From positions 1 through 64,000 of the forward strand of contig JADJQU010000009.1 in the NCBI GenBank assembly GCA_016712565.1: a DNA stretch of 64,000 bases, in the 5' to 3' direction. The translations under genes were made by a program, and so were the position numbers. The notes under the pieces are model-generated. The model made no database searches. It had not been told where the DNA came from and saw only the letters and a list, made by a program, of their open reading frames with translations. Of the stretch, positions 17,531-26,746 are shown in pieces. The first letter of the stretch is position 1. Every line of letters starts with the position of its first letter. The DNA is from Planctomycetota bacterium. GTDB taxonomy: Bacteria; Planctomycetota; UBA1135; GCA-002686595.

Positions 17531-20298
17531 CGCTCCTCGACCAGTGCTTCGAGCGCCGCGAGAGTCGGATCCGCATCGATGTCGCCGCGCTCGTGGGCGA
17601 GCTCGATGGCCAACCGGGCGGCGGCAAGGCAGCGATCGATCGTGCCTGAGTCCCCCTCGCTCTGGGCGCGCTTCACGGCGATGAGCAAGCGCTTCAGGGC
17701 ATGAATCGCCCGCTGGGGCAGGTGACCCGCGAGGCGGGGCGCCTCCGCGAGCGCCTCCGCGGCATCGGCGACGCGTCCCTGCGCCAGGAGAATCTTGGCG
17801 CGCGTGCTGCGTTCGGGCGCCAGCCAGGCCCGGTAGTCCGGATGGTCCGGCTCGAGCGCCAGGGCGGCTTCGAATTGCCCGAGGCTTTCGGCACAGGTGG
17901 CTTGAGCCGCGGCCGGATCGCCGGCCAGGAGTTCGCTGTCGGCGAGATTGAGCAGAGTGGTCCCGAAGGACTGGCGCAACGCGCTGTCTCGCGGGTCGAA
18001 CTCCACCAGCCTCCGGTAAACCTCCCGCGCGTGCTCCAGGGCCGCGCGAGCCGGAGGCTCGTTCTTCATCAATCCGTGGGTTGCACCCAGGTTCAGGTAC
18101 ACGTCGGCGGCCCGCACGTGGAAGGCCTTGACCTCCGGGAAGTCATCGATCAGGCACTGCACCTCACGGGCCGCATGCTCGAGCAGTTCCAGCCCTTCCT
18201 GACCGCATTTCAACGGGAGCAGCACGCCGGCGAGCGCGGAAGCGGACTCGCACACGTCGGCGCGCGCCTCTTCGTTTTCGGGTTGCTCCTCGAGCAAACC
18301 CTCTCGCAGGTGCAGGGATTCCCGCAGCGGCGCCAGGGCGTCTTCGAGCCGACCTTCTCTCGCCGCGTGCGCTCCCCGGACCACGGCCACGCGTGCCAGG
18401 ATGCTGCGCGCCGACCAGGAGCCACTGGCCCTGACCAGGTCGCGAGCAATCCCCTCCGCGACCTCCAACGCGGCCAGGTTCTCGTGGCGCGAGCCGCTGG
18501 CGCGCGCTTCGAGGAGGGTCGAACTCAGGCACTCGGCCAACAGCGCCTGAACGGCCTCGTCCCGCGGGTCCTGCGCGGCGAGCTCCACGAGCATGCCGGT
18601 CGACGCGGCCCGGTAGGCCTCCCGGTCCGCCGGTTCCGGCGACCAGATCGACAGGAGCAGAAACGCTCCGGCCTCAAGGCGCGCGACGGCGGACTGCCCC
18701 CGCAGGGACTCCGCGCCCAGAAACTGAAGCACCTCATTCACGGCGGTCCGGGCGGCCTCCCAGCTCTCCAAACGTCCGATGAGCTTGGCGCGAGCGATAC
18801 CCACCTCGGCCGCTTGGATCGCGATGCTCGGCTGCTCGGGGTGCTCCCGAAACAGCTCCAGGTACAGCGCCTGCGCTTCGCCCAACAACTCGATGCGCAG
18901 CGGTCCGACCCCCGGCACATGGTCCAGGCGACTAGCCCCCAGGCTGCCCAGCATGGCGTCCACCGTGCGCAGGCTGCGGGAGAAATTGGCCTGGGCAATG
19001 CCCCGCTCCGTGTTCGCGAGGTTTCGCAGCCCGTCCAGCCTGCGCGCCTCCTGCACCTTCGCAAGCGCGAGCGCGGTCGGAGTGAGCACCGCCAGGGCGA
19101 GTGCCGCCGCGGTCGCGGGCCGGGTCTCGATCCAACGCCGCAGCCGCAGCCAGGCGCTGGCGCGACGCGCCTGGATCGGCCGTCTCGCCAGGGCGTTGGC
19201 GAGGTCGCGGGCCAGGTCGACGGCTGTGGCGTAGCGCCGCTCCGGATCGAGGTCCATGGCCGCCAGGCACACGGTCTCCGCTTCCCAGGAGATCGTCGGG
19301 GCCAGGCTGCGCGGCCGCGGTGGCCGGCCTTCGAGAATGCGCTCGTAGACGGCGATCTCGTTCTCCCCTGCATAGGGAGGTCGGCGAGTCAGCAGCAGAT
19401 AGAGCGTGACGCCCAGGGAGTAGATGTCCGCTCGCCGGTCGATCCCGCGCAGGCCGTGCTTGAGCAACTCCGGCGGCATGAACGGCAGGGAGCCCGCGCG
19501 CTCGCCGCTCTTCGTCACCGAGTCGGAGCCGTCGGTGTGCGAGAGTCCAAAGTCGACCAGCATGACCCGCCCCCCCAGCGTCAGCATCACGTTGCTGGGC
19601 TTGAGGTCGCGATGGAGCACGCCCCTGCCGTGGGCGTGGTCGAGGGCCTCGGCAACCAGCAACAGGATCCTCAGCGAGGCCTGCTCCCAGGTCCCGTCGT
19701 AGACCGCGCTCACCGGCTGCGGGGATTCCAGGGGTTCGCTGCAGGCCTGCACCGCTCGCGCAAGGTCGGCTCCGCTCAGCCGTTCCGTGGGGGTGCCCGC
19801 GAGCTTCGCCAGCGCATCGGCCAGCGTGCAGCCCCGCACCAGCTCCATGGCGTAATAGGGCAGTTCGTCGACGCCGCCGACCGAGTAGATCGGGACGATC
19901 CCCGGGTGCTGCAGCCTCGCGATGATCATCGTCTCGCGCGCGAACCGCTCGCGCGCACCGGGCAGGTGCAGCGTTTCCGGCCGGATGAGCTTGAGCGCCA
20001 CGTCGCGATGCAGCGACTCCTGATGGGCATGGTAGACCACGCCCATGCCGCCGGACCCGATGCGGCGCAGCAGGCGGAAATCGCCCAGGCGCTGCGGTGG
20101 CCGCTCCGACGACCAGGCCTGGATCAAGCCCAGTTCGCGCAGCGCCAAGACACGCTGGCGCAGCAACGGCGCGACGGCGGGGTGTTCGCTGCAGACCTGC
20201 TCCAGTGCCTGCCCCCCTTCGCGCTCGATGCGTTCCAGCGTGGAGGCCAGCAACGCCTCCAGCTCGTTCGGAGCAGCACTGGTGTCGCCGGGCTCCAT
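17527..20298 (-). CDS. Ser/Thr protein kinase with TPR-like extracytoplasmic region
   Basis: This Hanks-type kinase of about 923 residues has the P-loop GSGGMGVV (81-88), the ATP-binding Lys at 103 (VALKLI), HRDLKPSN (229-236) and DFG (249-251). The usual APE is PPE. The domain ends near residue 355. One transmembrane helix (TAAALALAVLTPTALALA, about 370) leads to a large helical region of TPR-like repeats (for example NLGATHGLMKNEPPARAALEHA), presumably outside the cytoplasm as a sensor. The start at MEPGDTS (20298) is preferred; in-frame ATGs at 20349 and 20328 are possible, and none has a Shine-Dalgarno sequence. Coupled downstream is the sigma gene. Confidence 0.9.
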   Translation of the reverse strand: MEPGDTSAAPNELEALLASTLERIEREGGQALEQVCSEHPAVAPLLRQRVLALRELGLIQAWSSERPPQRLGDFRLLRRIGSGGMGVVYHAHQESLHRDVALKLIRPETLHLPGARERFARETMIIARLQHPGIVPIYSVGGVDELPYYAMELVRGCTLADALAKLAGTPTERLSGADLARAVQACSEPLESPQPVSAVYDGTWEQASLRILLLVAEALDHAHGRGVLHRDLKPSNVMLTLGGRVMLVDFGLSHTDGSDSVTKSGERAGSLPFMPPELLKHGLRGIDRRADIYSLGVTLYLLLTRRPPYAGENEIAVYERILEGRPPRPRSLAPTISWEAETVCLAAMDLDPERRYATAVDLARDLANALARRPIQARRASAWLRLRRWIETRPATAAALALAVLTPTALALAKVQEARRLDGLRNLANTERGIAQANFSRSLRTVDAMLGSLGASRLDHVPGVGPLRIELLGEAQALYLELFREHPEQPSIAIQAAEVGIARAKLIGRLESWEAARTAVNEVLQFLGAESLRGQSAVARLEAGAFLLLSIWSPEPADREAYRAASTGMLVELAAQDPRDEAVQALLAECLSSTLLEARASGSRHENLAALEVAEGIARDLVRASGSWSARSILARVAVVRGAHAAREGRLEDALAPLRESLHLREGLLEEQPENEEARADVCESASALAGVLLPLKCGQEGLELLEHAAREVQCLIDDFPEVKAFHVRAADVYLNLGATHGLMKNEPPARAALEHAREVYRRLVEFDPRDSALRQSFGTTLLNLADSELLAGDPAAAQATCAESLGQFEAALALEPDHPDYRAWLAPERSTRAKILLAQGRVADAAEALAEAPRLAGHLPQRAIHALKRLLIAVKRAQSEGDSGTIDRCLAAARLAIELAHERGDIDADPTLAALEALVEER

Positions 20299-20358
20299 GC
20301 TCTGGGAAGGTACAGGCACTCCTCGCATCCTGCCAAGTTCGCGGCCCACGGCGGGGCC

Positions 20359-21120
20359 TCAGGGCCGGTGGACGATCGCCAGGGCGTCGCTCAGGCTCGA
20401 ACGTCCCGGACCCGGAGCCCTGAACCACGCCTGGCAGGCCACTCCAGTTCCGCGGGGAAAGAGTTCTCCGGCAGAGGGCTCGTCGCAGGCGACGAAGCGC
20501 GACGCACGTCCATCCGCATCGGTGCGCATGGAGCCGGGAATGCGATGTTGGGGACCGCCCACGCACAGAATCCCGGCGCCCAGCGGCGACTGGGGCGGCG
20601 GCGCGCCGTGGAAGAAGGGCACCGCGGTGTTCGGCGGAGAGCCCCTGACATCCAGGCGCACTCCCACGCCGGACAGGCGCCCGTCACCCTCCGCGCGCAG
20701 CATGGCCTGGTTTCCACTCCGGTTGGGGGCGGCCGGACAGAAGCCCGTGCGGAGTCCGAACTCCTCGCGCCAAGCCCACAGCTGGGCTCCAGTGTCGAAA
20801 TGGACCGCCGGTCCACTCACGGTTCCGGCCACCTCCGGGAGTCCCGTGATCACCCCCTTGCCGAATCCAGCTTCCGTCGCCGGGGTCCAGTCGCCGCGGT
20901 TGGTCGAGCGGAGCAGTCTCCCGGACGCAAGGGTGGTCGTTTCGACGGTCCCGATGGAGTCGGCGCCGTTGAAGTGCGCGGCCGCCGTCCCCCGCACGGT
21001 GTCGGAACCGCCGAGGCCGTCGCGAACGAGCGGCACCCCATCCTGGCCGAGGGACCTGGAGGCGATGCCGAGCAGGGCGATCGCGGGCAGGGGGCAACGG
21101 AAGCGTGCAGGAGACTCCAT
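20359..21120 (-). CDS. Secreted protein with variant planctomycete C-terminal module
   Basis: This 253-residue protein has a signal peptide (MESPARFRCPLPAIALLGIA, ending SLGQ). The body is Gly/Ala/Pro-rich with an HFDTGAQLWAW stretch and no recognised enzyme motif. The C-terminal third (FPRGTGVACQAWFRAPGPG, SLSDALAI) resembles a divergent form of the surface module found in neighbours: a QxW element followed by SLSDAL at the end. It lies upstream of the kinase on the same strand, 60 bp from the chosen kinase start. The ATG at 21120 is chosen for the signal peptide. Confidence 0.7.
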   Translation of the reverse strand: MESPARFRCPLPAIALLGIASRSLGQDGVPLVRDGLGGSDTVRGTAAAHFNGADSIGTVETTTLASGRLLRSTNRGDWTPATEAGFGKGVITGLPEVAGTVSGPAVHFDTGAQLWAWREEFGLRTGFCPAAPNRSGNQAMLRAEGDGRLSGVGVRLDVRGSPPNTAVPFFHGAPPPQSPLGAGILCVGGPQHRIPGSMRTDADGRASRFVACDEPSAGELFPRGTGVACQAWFRAPGPGRSSLSDALAIVHRP

Positions 21121-21481
21121 GGTGAGCGGGCGGGCTGCAGAGAGGAACGGCGGCTCCTCGGGCCCCCCGGTCACCTCTCGATCCGGAAGGTCCGGCCCGG
21201 CTCTCGCGAATTCCCAGGAAATCGTGTGGCCCGGGAGGCTCCCCAGGCCCGGAGCAGCGCCCGCCTGGCCGAGCCCAGTGCCTCCGTTGAGCCAGGCCTC
21301 AAGCACCCCGAGTGCCTTGGCAGAGCGCGGGAAACGGGCCGCAGTTCGTCGGTGCGGTCGAAAGGCCGCCGTCCCCGACCGGGCTCGAGCAGGGCGCAGA
21401 GGCCTTGGGGTTCGGAGAGGGAGCGGCCACCTCCGCGCTCGGGCCGCGGATGCTCCCCTCGGCACCTCAGGCCGGGGCCGC
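21121..21481. other. Intergenic region
   Basis: A 361-bp GC-rich gap between two minus-strand genes. It should contain the promoter of the gene starting at 21120. I see no clear hairpin, repeat or promoter boxes. Confidence 0.35.
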
Positions 21482-22120
21482 CTACCGGTTCGCCCGGACC
21501 ATCGGCCGGGCAGACTCTCCACCGCGCGTGGCGCGCGCCTCCGCGGCATCGAGTTGGGCCACCAGATCCACCCCGAACAGCTCCCCCAGGAGGTCGCGCG
21601 TGATCCGGTACAGGGTCGGGCCCTCGGTGCGCGAGCAGGAGAACTCGGGGTACTCCTCGGCGATCAGAAGCGCGTCGCCTTCGTAGGTGAGCGGGAACAG
21701 GCGGCAGATGGCGGGCTTGACTCCGCGCAGGTCCCAGCCTCCCTCGAGCGCTGCGCGGTGGATTGCGCAACCGCGCTTGTCGTGGGCCAGGAAGATGCAG
21801 GCGCCCTCGAAGACCTCGGTGCGCACGACCCGACCCGAAGGGTAGTCGGGGCAGAGCTCTTCCTCGGGATCGAACCAGCGCGCGGCCCGGGCCTCGGGGC
21901 GCAGCAGCGGGCCGATCTGGGCGCTGCGAGCCAGAATCGCCTCGCGCTCGGCCACGTCCACGTCGCACCCCCACTGGCAGCAGGCGTCGATCCGCACCGC
22001 CCCCGTGTCCAGCATGCGGCAGGAGTGGGTCATGCAGTCCCCCACCAACCTGCGCGTGAAGATCTCCGCCTGGACCCTGCGAAACCGGGGGTGATCGATC
22101 GGGAGCATGTGCGCGTTCAT
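21482..22120 (-). CDS. DUF3109 / YkgJ-like cysteine-rich metal-binding protein
   Basis: This 212-residue cytoplasmic protein has a spread of cysteines typical of the DUF3109 family: GDCMTHSCRMLD (C29, C34), DACCQWGCDVD (C47, C48, C52), LCPDYP, ACIFL, GCAIHRAAL and PAICRLFPLTYEG. Together these match the Cys pattern of zinc/iron-chelating proteins of the YkgJ/Fli superfamily. The biochemical function of the family is not established; Fe-S or zinc binding is expected. No signal peptide is present. The downstream tail (ATRGGESARPMVRANR) is disordered. Confidence 0.8.
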   Translation of the reverse strand: MNAHMLPIDHPRFRRVQAEIFTRRLVGDCMTHSCRMLDTGAVRIDACCQWGCDVDVAEREAILARSAQIGPLLRPEARAARWFDPEEELCPDYPSGRVVRTEVFEGACIFLAHDKRGCAIHRAALEGGWDLRGVKPAICRLFPLTYEGDALLIAEEYPEFSCSRTEGPTLYRITRDLLGELFGVDLVAQLDAAEARATRGGESARPMVRANR

Positions 22121-22152
22121 CCGCGCACGCTAGCACGGCCGGACGCGGGGAG

Positions 22153-22422
22153 TCAGAACTTGGCGCGCGGGAAACGACGCCGCAGTTCGGCCTCCAGCTT
22201 GCTCGCCACCTCGGGCCCGTAGCGCCGCCGCTGGGTCCTGCGCCGCACGGCGTCGAGCACCTCGAGCCAGTCCTCGAGCGGCGGCTCCCCCAGGGGCTTC
22301 CATTCCGCGTCGCGCCCCGGACGGCTGTAAAAGACCCAGCGCGAACCCACCTGGTGGGCGTAGACTTCCAGGGACGCGCCCTCGGCGTCGGTGCGGCTCC
22401 AGGCCACGTCGGCACGTGTCAT
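22153..22422 (-). CDS. Small conserved-looking protein
   Basis: This 89-residue soluble protein opens MTRADVAWSRTDAEGASLEVY and has a beta-rich first half (VGSRWVFYSRPG) and a basic helical second half (AVRRRTQRRRYGPEVASKLE). It has no Cys, signal peptide or membrane segment. I do not recognise the family. Coding is supported by the sensible start, balanced composition and a stop at 22153, 32 bp before the DUF3109 gene on the same strand. Confidence 0.6.
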   Translation of the reverse strand: MTRADVAWSRTDAEGASLEVYAHQVGSRWVFYSRPGRDAEWKPLGEPPLEDWLEVLDAVRRRTQRRRYGPEVASKLEAELRRRFPRAKF

Positions 22423-22698
22423 GGAGGGTTCCCGCGGGAGGGGAGGCCTCCGCCGCACCTGCCGGCCGGAGGGCGCCCGGGCGACGGCCACGGAAGGCCG
22501 ATCCCGCGGCGGCCCATCGTAGCCGACCCGGTGCGTCGACGGCCCCGCCGAGGCCGGTCCGGCCAAAAGGATTGCGAATTCTCGACCGGTTCTGGGGCCG
22601 GACGGCGCACTTCCCTTCGCCGGGGCCTTCGCGGCCCCGTCCCGGGGCACGGGCCTCGCGCGGCGACGGGCAGGAACAGGCAGAACGAAGGAAATCCG

Positions 22699-24171
22699 AT
22701 GCGGCAGTGGGAGACGATCCGGCAGTTCATCGTGGCAGCGGCGCTGTGCGGCGCGGCGGAGGCCCGGCAGGGGGCCTGGCAGGTCACGATCACGGACCTC
22801 CCCCTGCTGCCCGGGGGCACCTACGCGTCCGCCTACGCCATCAACGACAACGGGAAGATCGTCGGCATGGCCAACGACGCCACGGGAGCCACGCGAACGG
22901 TGCAGTGGCTCAACGGCCAGATCTCGGTGATCCCCGACCTCAGCGCCAACGGCGGGCTGTGCGTGCCCGAGGACCTCAACGACGCGGGCGAGAGCGCCGG
23001 CCGGCAGGTCATCAACGGGTTCCTGTCCTACGCCATCTTCTGGGACGCCGCGAACCAGCCCTCCGCGCTCCCCGGCCTGCCCAGCGGGGCCGCTTCCCTG
23101 GCCATTGCCCACGCGATCAACGCCCAGGGCTGGACCGCCGGCCTGGCCAAGGAAGGCGGTCCCAACTTCTGGGGCCACGCTGCCGTCTGGTCCCAGGGCG
23201 CCCTGCAGACGGACCTGGGGTTCATGGGGGGCGGCAACTACTCCGAGGCCTTGGGCATCAACGACGCCGGCGCCGTGGTCGGCGTCGCGGCCCTCGCGAA
23301 CACGAATCAGCACGCGTTCCTGTGGCAGAACGGACAGTTCACCGACTTGAGCACCTGGCCGGGCGGAGGCGCGGCCTCCAAGGCCTACGCCATCAACAAC
23401 CAGGGCTGGATCGTCGGACTCAACGCGAGCGTGGCCTCGGTGTGGCGCAACGGGGCCGTGACCGCCCTGCCGATGCCCCCGGGCATTTCGGCCTTCACGC
23501 CCGCCGTGGACGTCAACGACGCGGGAGACATCATCGCCACCGGGGCCAAGGTGTTCCCCGACGAAGTCGGCGTCCTGTGGCGCAACGGGACTCCCATCGA
23601 TCTGGGCACGCTGCCCGGGGGGACCATCAGCAGAGCGCGCCGCATCAACGCCCGCGGCGAGATCGTCGGGGAGGCCCGAGCGGCGAACGGGTTTTTCCAT
23701 GCCGTGAAATGGACGGTCACGGGCAGCACGACCACCTACTGCACGGCCAAGACCAACCACCTGGGCTGCCTGCCCGCCCTCGGCTCGTCGGGGACACCCT
23801 CGGCTGCGGCCGGATCCGGCTTCACGCTGACGACGACCCAGGTGCTCAACAACAAGCCCGGCCTGTTCCTCTACACCGACGCGGGCCGGGCGGCCGCGCC
23901 GTTTCAAAGCGGGTTCCTGTGCCTGAACGCGCCCATCCGGCGCACGATCGCGCTGCCCTCCGGTGGGAATCCCCCGCCCAACGACTGCTCAGGCGCCTAC
24001 AGCATCGACTTCAACGCCTTCGCCGTCGGAGCCCTGGGCGGCACGCCCGCGGCGTACCTGACGGTTCCGGGAACGCGCATCCAGGCGCAGTGCTGGGGCC
24101 GCGACAACGGGTTCCCGCCGCCCAACAACTCCACCCTCTCCGGTGGGATCGAGTTCTGGCTCGCACCCTGA
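22699..24171 (+). CDS. Secreted HAF-repeat protein with shared C-terminal domain
   Basis: This 490-residue exported protein starts MRQWETIRQFIVAAALCGAA, a weak but usable signal peptide. It then carries about six HAF-type repeats (INDNGKIVGMA; INDAGAVVGVA; HAFLWQNGQFTDLSTWPGG; INNQGWIVGLN; INARGEIVGEA), each of roughly 45 residues and predicted to build a beta-propeller-like extracellular structure. The last 145 residues (from 23737) are the planctomycete domain: YCTAKTNHLGCLP, NNKPGLFLYT, NDCSGAYSIDFNAFAVG, CWGRDNGFPPPNNSTL. It probably sits on the cell surface; no enzymatic residues are seen. The ATG at 22699 is the start that gives the signal peptide. Confidence 0.85.
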   Translation: MRQWETIRQFIVAAALCGAAEARQGAWQVTITDLPLLPGGTYASAYAINDNGKIVGMANDATGATRTVQWLNGQISVIPDLSANGGLCVPEDLNDAGESAGRQVINGFLSYAIFWDAANQPSALPGLPSGAASLAIAHAINAQGWTAGLAKEGGPNFWGHAAVWSQGALQTDLGFMGGGNYSEALGINDAGAVVGVAALANTNQHAFLWQNGQFTDLSTWPGGGAASKAYAINNQGWIVGLNASVASVWRNGAVTALPMPPGISAFTPAVDVNDAGDIIATGAKVFPDEVGVLWRNGTPIDLGTLPGGTISRARRINARGEIVGEARAANGFFHAVKWTVTGSTTTYCTAKTNHLGCLPALGSSGTPSAAAGSGFTLTTTQVLNNKPGLFLYTDAGRAAAPFQSGFLCLNAPIRRTIALPSGGNPPPNDCSGAYSIDFNAFAVGALGGTPAAYLTVPGTRIQAQCWGRDNGFPPPNNSTLSGGIEFWLAP

Positions 24172-24175
24172 CGGG

Positions 24176-24212
24176 GGTGGACGGCACGCAGCGGCGCAAC
24201 GCCGTCCCCACC
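24176..24212. terminator. Hairpin between convergent genes
   Basis: GGTGGACGGC (24176-24185) pairs with GCCGTCCCCACC (24201-24212), with two bulged bases. It lies 4 nt past the HAF gene stop and before the convergent gene end at 24270, so it could end transcription from both sides. There is no T tract. Confidence 0.4.
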
Positions 24213-24269
24213 AGCTCGACGCCGCAGCGCGAACGCCTGCGGAGTCGCAGCAGCGACGAGTTCGAAGGG

Positions 24270-24809
24270 CTAGCGCCGCGAGGAGCGCCAGGCAACGACG
24301 CCGCCCACCACGATCAGGCTGCCGAACAGCAGTTGCAGCCCGAGCGGGCTGTGCCGTTCGGGAGCTTCCTCCTGCTTGGCGGCGGCGCGCACCGGTCGTT
24401 TGGCGCGCGCTTCGTCTGTGCCGGATCCGGTGACCGAGGTGGCCGTGGTGAAGCGCGCCCGGCCGTCGTACATCGCCAGGGCACGCTCGTACAACTCCTG
24501 GAGGTCCACTTGGGGCTGGGTGCGGGACGACTTGGCCAGGGCGGGCGTGGACCCGCGCAGGTCGTTGTCGCCCTGCTCGATCCCGGTGGTGTCGGGCGGG
24601 GCGCTGCCGCCGTGGCGCACGCGGTCGTGCTCGCGCAGGACTTCCTCCATGTGGGCGCGCGCGCGAGCCTCGTCGTAGGGCTGCTCCGGCTCGGGCAGCA
24701 CGGCTTCCCCCGTCTCGGGGTCGTATTCGGGTTCCTGGGCCGTGCCGACGGCCGAGGTCGCGGCCAGCAGGCCGGCCGCGAGGAAGAGCTTGATTGCAGG
24801 GCGAACCAT
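24270..24809 (-). CDS. Membrane-anchored accessory protein of pseudopilin operon
   Basis: This 179-residue protein has a signal peptide (MVRPAIKLFLAAGLLAATSAVGTAQ), an acidic, charged, mostly helical middle (YDEARARAHMEEVLREHDRV, DLQELYERALAMYDGRA), and a C-terminal hydrophobic helix followed by Arg (LGLQLLFGSLIVVGGVVAWRSSRR). It would be anchored at its C-terminus with the body outside. I do not recognise a family. It is the last gene of the minor-pseudopilin run, 20 bp after the PilX-like gene, so a role in pilus or secretion assembly is inferred only from position. Confidence 0.65.
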   Translation of the reverse strand: MVRPAIKLFLAAGLLAATSAVGTAQEPEYDPETGEAVLPEPEQPYDEARARAHMEEVLREHDRVRHGGSAPPDTTGIEQGDNDLRGSTPALAKSSRTQPQVDLQELYERALAMYDGRARFTTATSVTGSGTDEARAKRPVRAAAKQEEAPERHSPLGLQLLFGSLIVVGGVVAWRSSRR

Positions 24810-24829
24810 GGGGATGTCTCCGGCCGGCC

Positions 24830-26746
24830 CTAGGGCGCCACGGTGTAGTGGTTCGGATCCTGATCGAGCACTTCCCAGCGCAGGAGCTCGGGAGCCTCGA
24901 TTTCGCGCGGCAGGAAGTCCGCACCGAGGCTCGCGCTCTTGCCCAAGAGCCGGCTGTCGTGGTTGATCTGGATGGTCGGCGTGCCGTAGATGATGTTCTC
25001 GTTGCGGCTGACCAGCGAGCCGTTGATCTTCGCCGTGGCGGAACCGAGCACCACGTAGCAGAACGAGTGGTTCGTGTAGAACACGCCGTCCAGGTTGTTG
25101 GCGGTCATGCTCGAGATCGAGCCGTAGTTGGCGATGCCGCTGGCGGGCATGTTGCCGGCCCAGTTCGCCGTGTTTAGGGCGGTGTCGATCGTCAGGTCCG
25201 CGAGCGTGATGCCCGGGTCGTACACGCCGTCGCCGTCGATGTCCTCGCCGGTGCCCGGGATCGCGTCGCCCACGGACTTGCCGGCCGGGATCAGACCCAG
25301 GGCGGCGTCCTCGGCCGTGTAGTGCTCCACGGTGAAGATCCCGTCGCCCTCGAGCACGTCGTCGTCCGCCGTGCCGGCGATGCCGTCCCGGCCGTTGCGC
25401 GTGTTCGGGATGCCGTCGGCGCCGGCGTCCTCCTCGGACTCGTTGAGCGAGCTGTTCATCCAGCTGCCCACGTAGTACTGCCAGGTGGAGTTCGTGTAGT
25501 TGCCCGCGACGATGTTCTCCTTGGCGAAGACACCGACGAAGTCCTTGTTCCAGTTCGCGGTCAACCAGGCCTCCGTGGCCGCCTGGGTGTTGTTGGCGGG
25601 GCGCTGGCTCGTCGGCGGGTTCTTGTAGGAGATCGAGTTCGGGACGTAGACGTTGCCTCCCGAGTAGATCGCGCCTTGACCCTGGATGACTCCGCTCAGG
25701 ATCACGTCGCCGCGCACCACGACCGGACCGTTGATGACGATCGGGTTGGCCGCGGTCCCCACCAGGTAGATGTTCTGCTTCTCGCCGGTCTCGTCGCCCA
25801 TCACGGCGTCGCAGACCTCCACGCCGCCGATGGTGATCGAGCTGCTCTTCTGGATCGCGCTCGCCTCGTAGCGACTCAGGTCGGACAGGTTCGGCATGGG
25901 CACGGGATCCTCGAAGTCGTGCTGGTTGGAGCTCTTGCCCCCGTTGCCCTGCACGTTCTGGGCGCCCACGATGTCCCAGCTCGACCAGATGCCGCCGTCG
26001 TTGCCGTCCATGAGGCCGTCGCCGTTGTCGTCCTGGTAGCCCGCCAAGGCCGCGGTCACGCCGTTCCAGGAGACCGAGTCGTAGAGCGGCTGTCCGGTGA
26101 CCGTGGGCGAGTAGCCCGCGACGTCGAACTGTCCGTTGCTCCGGGCGTTGCCGTTGCAATAGATCGTGTTGCCGTAGAACCAGCCCCAGTTGTTGATGAA
26201 GTAGGCGTAGTCGAACACCTGGCTCGGAGCCAGGGAGTAGCGCACGGTGCTGCGCGTGGCGCGCCAGGCGGTCGGCCGTTCGCCGGGAGCCAGGGCCGAC
26301 GGCGCGTCGGGCAGGTACCCGGTGGAGTCGATGGCCACGGTGATCGAGGTCGCGGTGTTCGCGATCCGCGTCATGCGAATCGTGTAGGAGCCGATCTGGG
26401 ACGCGCCGTCCATCAGCGCCTCGCCGACGATGGGCGTGATGGTGGCGCCGCCGGCGAACAGGTTGCTCAGGCCGCCCAACGGGTCGTGCACGCTGGTGTT
26501 CTTGACGGCGGTCGCCAGGAACTGCATGGCACGCTCCTGCCCGGCGGCCGCCAGTTGGTCGGCGCGCACGTCCAGCATGGCGTCGCGGGAGTCCTTGACC
26601 TCGGTGATCGAGGTGGCGCTGGACGCGTAGACGAGTCCGAGCAGGCCGACGAAAATCACCAACGTGCCGATCATGGCGCTGCCGTCCTTGCTCCCGCCCG
26701 TGCGGGGACGACCGAGGGCCAACGAATCAATTGCGCGTATTGACAT
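24830..26746 (-). CDS. PilX-like large minor pseudopilin / membrane-anchored protein
   Basis: This 638-residue protein has an N-terminal helix (GSAMIGTLVIFVGLLGLVYASS) followed by a long extracytoplasmic region rich in Asn, Gly, Asp and Thr. PilX-type proteins have such an N-terminus (short basic leader, then the hydrophobic helix). Gly/Asn repeats such as NNWGWFYGNTIYCNGNARSN resemble beta-helix or bactofilin-like surface scaffolds. The C-terminus (LLGKSASLGADFLPREIEA) is soluble. It overlaps the upstream PilW-like gene by 20 bp. It may be a tip component, but the large insert is unlike typical 200-residue PilX proteins. Confidence 0.7.
   Translation of the reverse strand: MSIRAIDSLALGRPRTGGSKDGSAMIGTLVIFVGLLGLVYASSATSITEVKDSRDAMLDVRADQLAAAGQERAMQFLATAVKNTSVHDPLGGLSNLFAGGATITPIVGEALMDGASQIGSYTIRMTRIANTATSITVAIDSTGYLPDAPSALAPGERPTAWRATRSTVRYSLAPSQVFDYAYFINNWGWFYGNTIYCNGNARSNGQFDVAGYSPTVTGQPLYDSVSWNGVTAALAGYQDDNGDGLMDGNDGGIWSSWDIVGAQNVQGNGGKSSNQHDFEDPVPMPNLSDLSRYEASAIQKSSSITIGGVEVCDAVMGDETGEKQNIYLVGTAANPIVINGPVVVRGDVILSGVIQGQGAIYSGGNVYVPNSISYKNPPTSQRPANNTQAATEAWLTANWNKDFVGVFAKENIVAGNYTNSTWQYYVGSWMNSSLNESEEDAGADGIPNTRNGRDGIAGTADDDVLEGDGIFTVEHYTAEDAALGLIPAGKSVGDAIPGTGEDIDGDGVYDPGITLADLTIDTALNTANWAGNMPASGIANYGSISSMTANNLDGVFYTNHSFCYVVLGSATAKINGSLVSRNENIIYGTPTIQINHDSRLLGKSASLGADFLPREIEAPELLRWEVLDQDPNHYTVAP

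Noticed and set aside
17701..21603. 1,300-codon plus-strand open frame opposite the kinase
   Set aside because: Antisense shadow of the kinase; no motifs, Arg/Gln/Gly-rich throughout.
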